This document shows positions 33,269 through 35,547 of a DNA stretch of 35,547 nucleotides, in pieces. The notes beneath the pieces are model-generated. The model made no database searches. It saw nothing but the letters and a program-made list of their open reading frames with translations, and was not told where the DNA came from. The position numbers and the translations under genes are program-made. Within the stretch, counting starts at the first letter, position 1. Each line of letters opens with the position of its first letter. Origin of the DNA: Gammaproteobacteria bacterium. GTDB taxonomy: Bacteria; Pseudomonadota; Gammaproteobacteria; Beggiatoales; Beggiatoaceae. Location of the stretch: positions 1-35,547 of the forward strand of contig QNES01000024.1 in the NCBI GenBank assembly GCA_003645255.1. Direction: 5' to 3'.

Positions 33269-34375
33269 ATGAAAACAGCAACCTTAAATCAAACTGATAT
33301 TGGCAAATGTCTTGATCTTCTGCTCCAATCAGAATTTCGAGTCATTGCACCCCAACTGCGACCTCGACTGGAAAGCCCAGATGCCATTGATGTCATGATG
33401 CTCACCCAAATAGACTCGGGCGAAAATCATGCGGTTGGTCAAGGTGTTTTGCCCCTCAATGGCGTTAAAGAATTTTTATTTGTTAAAGATGAGCCCTTGT
33501 TTGCGTTTGAAAACAAGGGCAAAAAGGTATTGATGACGGAAGTGCATCATGATTATCCTAAAACCGTGATTTTTGGGGTGCGCCCCTGTGATGCGGCTTC
33601 GGTTAGTTCACAGAATGCCGTATTTTCTAAAGCGAATGCCGGGTTTGAGGATCCGTTTTTTACCAAGCGATTAGAAAATACGACCATTGTTACCTATTCT
33701 TGTACGAATCCAGATATGAGTTGTTTTTGTACCTCAGTGGGATTAGCACCTGATAGTGATCGCGGTTCGGATTTACATTTGACTGAAATCCCTGGCAATC
33801 GCTTACAGGTCGAACCCAAAACGCCTGCAGGTGAAATCGTCGCAAAAATATTAGAGCCTTTGTTTCAATGGCCCGGCGAACCGCAAGCCCGTACTCAAGC
33901 AGGAAAAGAAGCACAAGACAAAATCACCCGCATTCGTAACAGCCACCTGATAAAAGGTTGGTTAGATGAATTGAGCAACTTTGATGACGAATTGTGGGAA
34001 AGGCTAGGTGAAAAATGTATCGGATGCGGTGCATGTACCTTTATGTGTCCAACTTGTCATTGTTTCGATATTGTCGATGAAAATCGGGGTGGCAAAGGAT
34101 ATCGGATTAAATTCTGGGATTCATGTCAATTTGATCACTTCACCCTACATGCGTCCGGACATAATCCGCGTGATAGTCAATATAAACGCTATCGCAATCG
34201 TTTTTCGTGTAAGTTTAAGATTTACTTAGATAAATTTGATGCTCAGGGCTGTGTCGGTTGTGGACGTTGTATCCGCGACTGCCCCGTTAATTTAGACATT
34301 ACTGAATATATGAAAGAAGTGGATCTCAAAGCCTCTTTACCCAATGCTTTGCAACGGGATCCTGATTTTGAATAG
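33269..34375 (+). CDS. Flx/HydB-type 4Fe-4S subunit (368 aa)
   Basis: The protein resembles the beta subunit of sulfhydrogenase-type enzymes (HydB) and its FlxB/FlxC relatives. The N-terminal domain has FGVRPCDAAS and CTNPDMSCFCTS. The C-terminal half has two 4Fe-4S motifs, CIGCGACTFMCPTC (about 251-264) and CVGCGRCIRDCP (about 328-339). In HydB-HydG pairs this subunit receives electrons from the FAD/NAD(P)H subunit, here encoded 136 bp downstream. It lies 12 bp after the previous gene. It lacks a strong Shine-Dalgarno, unlike most genes in the cluster. The length is normal for the family. Confidence 0.85.
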   Translation: MKTATLNQTDIGKCLDLLLQSEFRVIAPQLRPRLESPDAIDVMMLTQIDSGENHAVGQGVLPLNGVKEFLFVKDEPLFAFENKGKKVLMTEVHHDYPKTVIFGVRPCDAASVSSQNAVFSKANAGFEDPFFTKRLENTTIVTYSCTNPDMSCFCTSVGLAPDSDRGSDLHLTEIPGNRLQVEPKTPAGEIVAKILEPLFQWPGEPQARTQAGKEAQDKITRIRNSHLIKGWLDELSNFDDELWERLGEKCIGCGACTFMCPTCHCFDIVDENRGGKGYRIKFWDSCQFDHFTLHASGHNPRDSQYKRYRNRFSCKFKIYLDKFDAQGCVGCGRCIRDCPVNLDITEYMKEVDLKASLPNALQRDPDFE

Positions 34376-34381
34376 ATTAAT

Positions 34382-34494
34382 TGTCTGAATCAGAATTTTC
34401 AGAATTTCAGAATTTTCAGAATAATAACTTTTGAATTCAACCATAAGCTTTTAATTCTGTCAATTCTAAAATTCTGAAAATTCTGATTCAGACA
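34382..34494. repeat. 26-bp-arm inverted repeat before flxA
   Basis: Perfect 26-bp arms at 34382-34407 and 34469-34494, beginning TGTCTGAATCAGAATTTTC, enclose a 61-bp loop with further TTCAGAATTT repeats. The outer sequence is the same element as at 31771-31870, but without an inner 15-bp palindrome. The right arm ends immediately before the AAAGGA ribosome-binding site of flxA. Confidence 0.92.
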
Positions 34495-34511
34495 TTAAAG
34501 GAAAAAGTATT

Positions 34512-35345
34512 GTGAACATTTATCAACCCCATCTAATGACCATCAACAAGGTTATCCAAGAAACATCGGATACCAAAACCTTTCATCTAACTTTCCAAGA
34601 CGATTCAGCACGCGAACAATTCAACTTTAAAGCCGGACAATTTGCAGAATATTCCGCTTTTGGCTTTGGAGAAAGCACTTTTTGTATTGCTTCCTCCCCA
34701 ACTCGGACGGACCATATTGAATGCTGTTTCAGGAATGTTGGTAAAAATACAGCAGGATTATTTGCCCTCACAGAAGGTGATACAATGGGCTTTCGTGGTC
34801 CTTACGGTAACACCTTCCCAATCGAACAGTTCAAAGGAAAGCATTTAATTTTCATTGGAGGTGGAATTGCGTTACCCCCATTGCGCTCCCTTATCTGGAA
34901 TGTTTTAGACTTGCGCGATCAATTTGCTGAAGTTTCCATTGTTTACGGCGCACGAACCGTAGATGATCTAGTTTATAAACGAGAATTAACAGAATGGGAA
35001 GAAATGTCAGATGTCACCCTCGTCAAAACGGTCGATCCCGGCGGTGAAACTTCAGACTGGAATGGACATGTCGGCTTCGTCCCCACCATCTTAGAAAAAG
35101 AATTTGTCCCCAGCCCGGATAATGCTATTGCCATCGTCTGTGGTCCCCCCATCATGATCAAATTTACTTTTGAAGCACTGGAGCGGCTCGGCTTTAAGCA
35201 AAATCAAATGATTACGACATTGGAAAATCGTATGAAATGTGGCTTAGGTAAATGTGGGCGATGTAATATAGGCTCCACTTATGTCTGTTTGGATGGACCG
35301 GTATTTTGGGCTTCTGAACTGGCGGCTTTGCCGCCTGAGTTTTAA
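34512..35345 (+). CDS. flxA: FlxA/HydG-type FAD-NAD(P)H oxidoreductase with 2Fe-2S tail
   Basis: The 277-residue protein belongs to the ferredoxin-NADP reductase fold. It has an FAD-binding barrel (FKAGQFAEYSAFGFGEST, about 40-57, then CIASSP), a NAD(P)-binding half (FIGGGIALPPLRSL, about 114-127; YGARTVDDLVYK) and a C-terminal four-cysteine 2Fe-2S motif (MKCGLGKCGRCNIG with a distal YVC). In Flx and sulfhydrogenase complexes it is the NAD(P)H entry point. It starts with GTG at 34512, preceded by AAAGGA. As last gene of the cluster, isolated by a long inverted repeat, it may be translated at a different level from the others. Confidence 0.9.
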   Translation: MNIYQPHLMTINKVIQETSDTKTFHLTFQDDSAREQFNFKAGQFAEYSAFGFGESTFCIASSPTRTDHIECCFRNVGKNTAGLFALTEGDTMGFRGPYGNTFPIEQFKGKHLIFIGGGIALPPLRSLIWNVLDLRDQFAEVSIVYGARTVDDLVYKRELTEWEEMSDVTLVKTVDPGGETSDWNGHVGFVPTILEKEFVPSPDNAIAIVCGPPIMIKFTFEALERLGFKQNQMITTLENRMKCGLGKCGRCNIGSTYVCLDGPVFWASELAALPPEF

Positions 35346-35359
35346 AATATAAAAACATT

Positions 35360-35536
35360 GCGGGGTTTGTAAACCCTTATCCCGAAAAAGGGCACAAGGG
35401 ATTGCTCCTACAATATTCAAGGGTAGACATGTAGGGGCAATCCTTTATGGTTGCCCCACCTCGGATTTTTTTAACGGAAATCGGGGGATAAATAATTGGC
35501 AAAACCAAGATTTAACACTCCAGTTGCAAACCCCGC
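35360..35536. repeat. Repeat-rich spacer bounded by GCGGGGTTTG / CAAACCCCGC
   Basis: Perfect 10-bp inverted ends at 35360-35369 and 35527-35536 bound a 177-bp stretch with no gene. Inside lies a GGGGCAA/TTGCCCC palindrome (35432-35440 and 35451-35458, 10-nt loop) of the same type as 8020-8047. It may be a small non-autonomous element or the 3' end of the hdr-flx transcript. The window ends 11 bp later. Confidence 0.6.
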
Positions 35537-35547
35537 CAAACAATCAA

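Noticed and set aside
29715-34375. QmoABC or sHdr interpretation of the hdrA region
   Set aside because: QmoC and the lipoate-binding protein and small HdrA of sHdr clusters are absent, while HdrB, HdrC, FlxD and FlxA are present.

Overview
The window looks like chromosomal DNA of a large sulfur-oxidising gammaproteobacterium of the Beggiatoaceae (Beggiatoa, Thiomargarita, Thioploca, Maribeggiatoa group). The assignment rests on low-GC coding DNA, stacked two-component and cyclase signalling genes, many dispersed perfect palindromes, and tandem heptamers of the TAACTGA type placed directly upstream of start codons. I recall TAACTGA direct repeats being described from marine Beggiatoaceae. The assignment is inference; no rRNA or other taxonomic marker is present. 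I found no tRNA, rRNA, transposase or CRISPR array.

Layout. (1) 161-2470: a membrane-bound class III adenylyl cyclase with an extracellular sensor and a PAS domain. (2) 2579-8079, leftward: an exopolysaccharide operon read as Wza-type export lipoprotein, Wzz/BY-kinase fusion with a degenerate ATP site, family 2 glycosyltransferase, hexapeptide acetyltransferase and a small methyltransferase. (3) 8429-11882: an amidase-like protein, a secreted FKBP isomerase, and a GspE-type secretion ATPase standing alone. (4) 12058-18927: a second cyclase with a receiver domain, dUTPase, and two histidine-kinase/receiver proteins. (5) 19139-22851: bioD divergent from bioF, then ygfZ and an unrecognised protein. 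(6) 23041-25489: CcoG and a small outer-membrane barrel.

(7) 25742-35345 is the most interesting part: nine rightward genes encoding hdrC, hdrB, a SdhB/TfrB-like iron-sulfur protein, a SdhA/TfrA-like flavoprotein, full-length hdrA, mvhD/flxD, two further Fe-S electron-transfer proteins and an FlxA-type FAD/NAD(P)H and 2Fe-2S protein. Together they hold all the parts of a soluble NAD(P)H-linked, HdrA-based, potentially flavin-bifurcating complex coupled to a fumarate-reductase-like enzyme. The ligands of both HdrB non-cubane clusters and the fumarate/succinate catalytic residues of the flavoprotein are intact. This full-length, methanogen/sulfate-reducer-type HdrA differs from the short sHdr proteins usual in sulfur oxidisers. 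The genes fall into four tightly packed modules (hdrC-hdrB-tfrB-tfrA, hdrA, flxD-FeS-FeS, flxA) separated by gaps of 129-145 bp, each filled by nested inverted repeats.

A second theme is repeat architecture. Three palindrome families share nearly the same geometry (about 15-bp arms, 2-3-nt loop), and copies differ by paired, compensatory substitutions. Heptamers or hexamers sit just upstream of four start codons, and one heptamer array lies inside a coding region, where a change of copy number would shift the frame.
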